From Gammaproteobacteria bacterium (GTDB lineage Bacteria; Pseudomonadota; Gammaproteobacteria; Eutrophobiales; Eutrophobiaceae), in assembly GCA_003645215.1 (NCBI GenBank), contig QNEM01000032.1, forward strand, positions 1 to 12,314: a stretch of 12,314 nucleotides of DNA, written 5' to 3'. Of this stretch, positions 11,999-12,314 are shown piece by piece. The notes under the pieces are model-generated. The model saw nothing but the letters and a program-made list of their open reading frames with translations. It was not told the origin of the DNA and searched no databases. Made by a program: the position numbers and the translations under genes. Position 1 is the stretch's first letter. The number at the start of each line of letters is the position of its first letter.

Positions 11999-12314
11999 TT
12001 GTCGAAACAATTACTTAAATCCACATTTGTTGTCAGTATTATGACAACCCTTTCCCGCATATTCGGACTGGCACGCGACATCGTCATTGCTTATTTCTTT
12101 GCTGCCGGTACAGGTTCTGACGCATTTTTCGTGGCCTTCAAGATACCGAACTACCTGCGACGCCTGTTTGCCGAAGGTGGATTTTCACAGGCATTTGTGC
12201 CGGTATTGACCGAATACAAGAACCAACGTGATGAGGGTGCAGTTCAGGATTTACTGAATTATGTTAGTGGCAGACTAGCACTGGTACTTTTTTGTGTGAC
12301 AGTGATCGGCATTA
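11999..12314 (+). CDS. murJ: Lipid II flippase MurJ (MviN), 5' part only
   Basis: The first 105 codons of a MurJ-type flippase run off the window end. MurJ moves lipid II across the inner membrane for peptidoglycan synthesis. Diagnostic stretches are LLKSTFVVSIMTTLSRIFGL, ARDIVIAYFFAAGTGSDAFF, VAFKIPNYLRRLFAEGGFSQ and AFVPVLTEYK, which follow the E. coli N-terminus closely and include the conserved arginines near SR, ARD and LRR. The start TTG 11999 aligns best with the family start but has no clear ribosome binding site; ATG 12041 would remove most of the first helix. An rpsT-murJ divergent pair is common in gammaproteobacteria. Confidence 0.93.
   Translation, partial: MSKQLLKSTFVVSIMTTLSRIFGLARDIVIAYFFAAGTGSDAFFVAFKIPNYLRRLFAEGGFSQAFVPVLTEYKNQRDEGAVQDLLNYVSGRLALVLFCVTVIGI

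Overview
The window looks like a gammaproteobacterial chromosome of moderate GC content. The strongest argument is gene order. A minus-strand ispB faces a plus-strand rplU-rpmA-obgE-proB series, followed by minus-strand rpsT divergent from plus-strand murJ. This is the order I know from Pseudomonas and related gammaproteobacteria. A tRNA-Pro with an encoded CCA, and close matches to E. coli L21, L27, S20, Obg, ProB, MurJ and RelE, agree with that. I cannot name the genus.

Layout. Bases 1-1037 hold most of an IS110-family insertion sequence whose left end lies outside the window. Bases 1283-4993 hold a short exopolysaccharide block: a small Wza-like export protein, a Wzc-like co-polymerase/tyrosine autokinase, and a TPR protein that resembles VpsP. 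No glycosyltransferase, flippase or polymerase is present, so the rest of the locus lies to the left, elsewhere, or is lost. Bases 5126-5250 carry a nested inverted-repeat element, followed by a RelE-type toxin-antitoxin operon (5323-5854) with a readable promoter and operator. Next comes a tRNA-Pro(CGG) gene (6051-6127, minus strand). A second partial copy of its 3' end sits 178 bp away, fused to another repeat.

The right half is housekeeping: polyprenyl diphosphate synthase for the quinone side chain, ribosomal proteins L21 and L27, the ribosome-assembly GTPase Obg, glutamate 5-kinase, ribosomal protein S20 and the lipid II flippase MurJ (cut by the window end). A VapBC-type toxin-antitoxin pair has been inserted between proB and rpsT.

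The gaps between genes are the most unusual part. At least five contain palindromic elements of two apparent families. One is bounded by GTCAT...ATGAC with internal hairpins; the other is marked by TCATTTCGA...GAGAAATCCA. Together with the IS, the tRNA-derived repeat and two toxin-antitoxin modules, they show a genome with many small repeats tolerated at operon boundaries. I see no CRISPR array, prophage or clearly new multi-gene system. The best candidates for something undescribed are the element at 5126-5250, the tRNA-3'-end repeat at 5873-6012, and the multi-branched element at 8253-8366.
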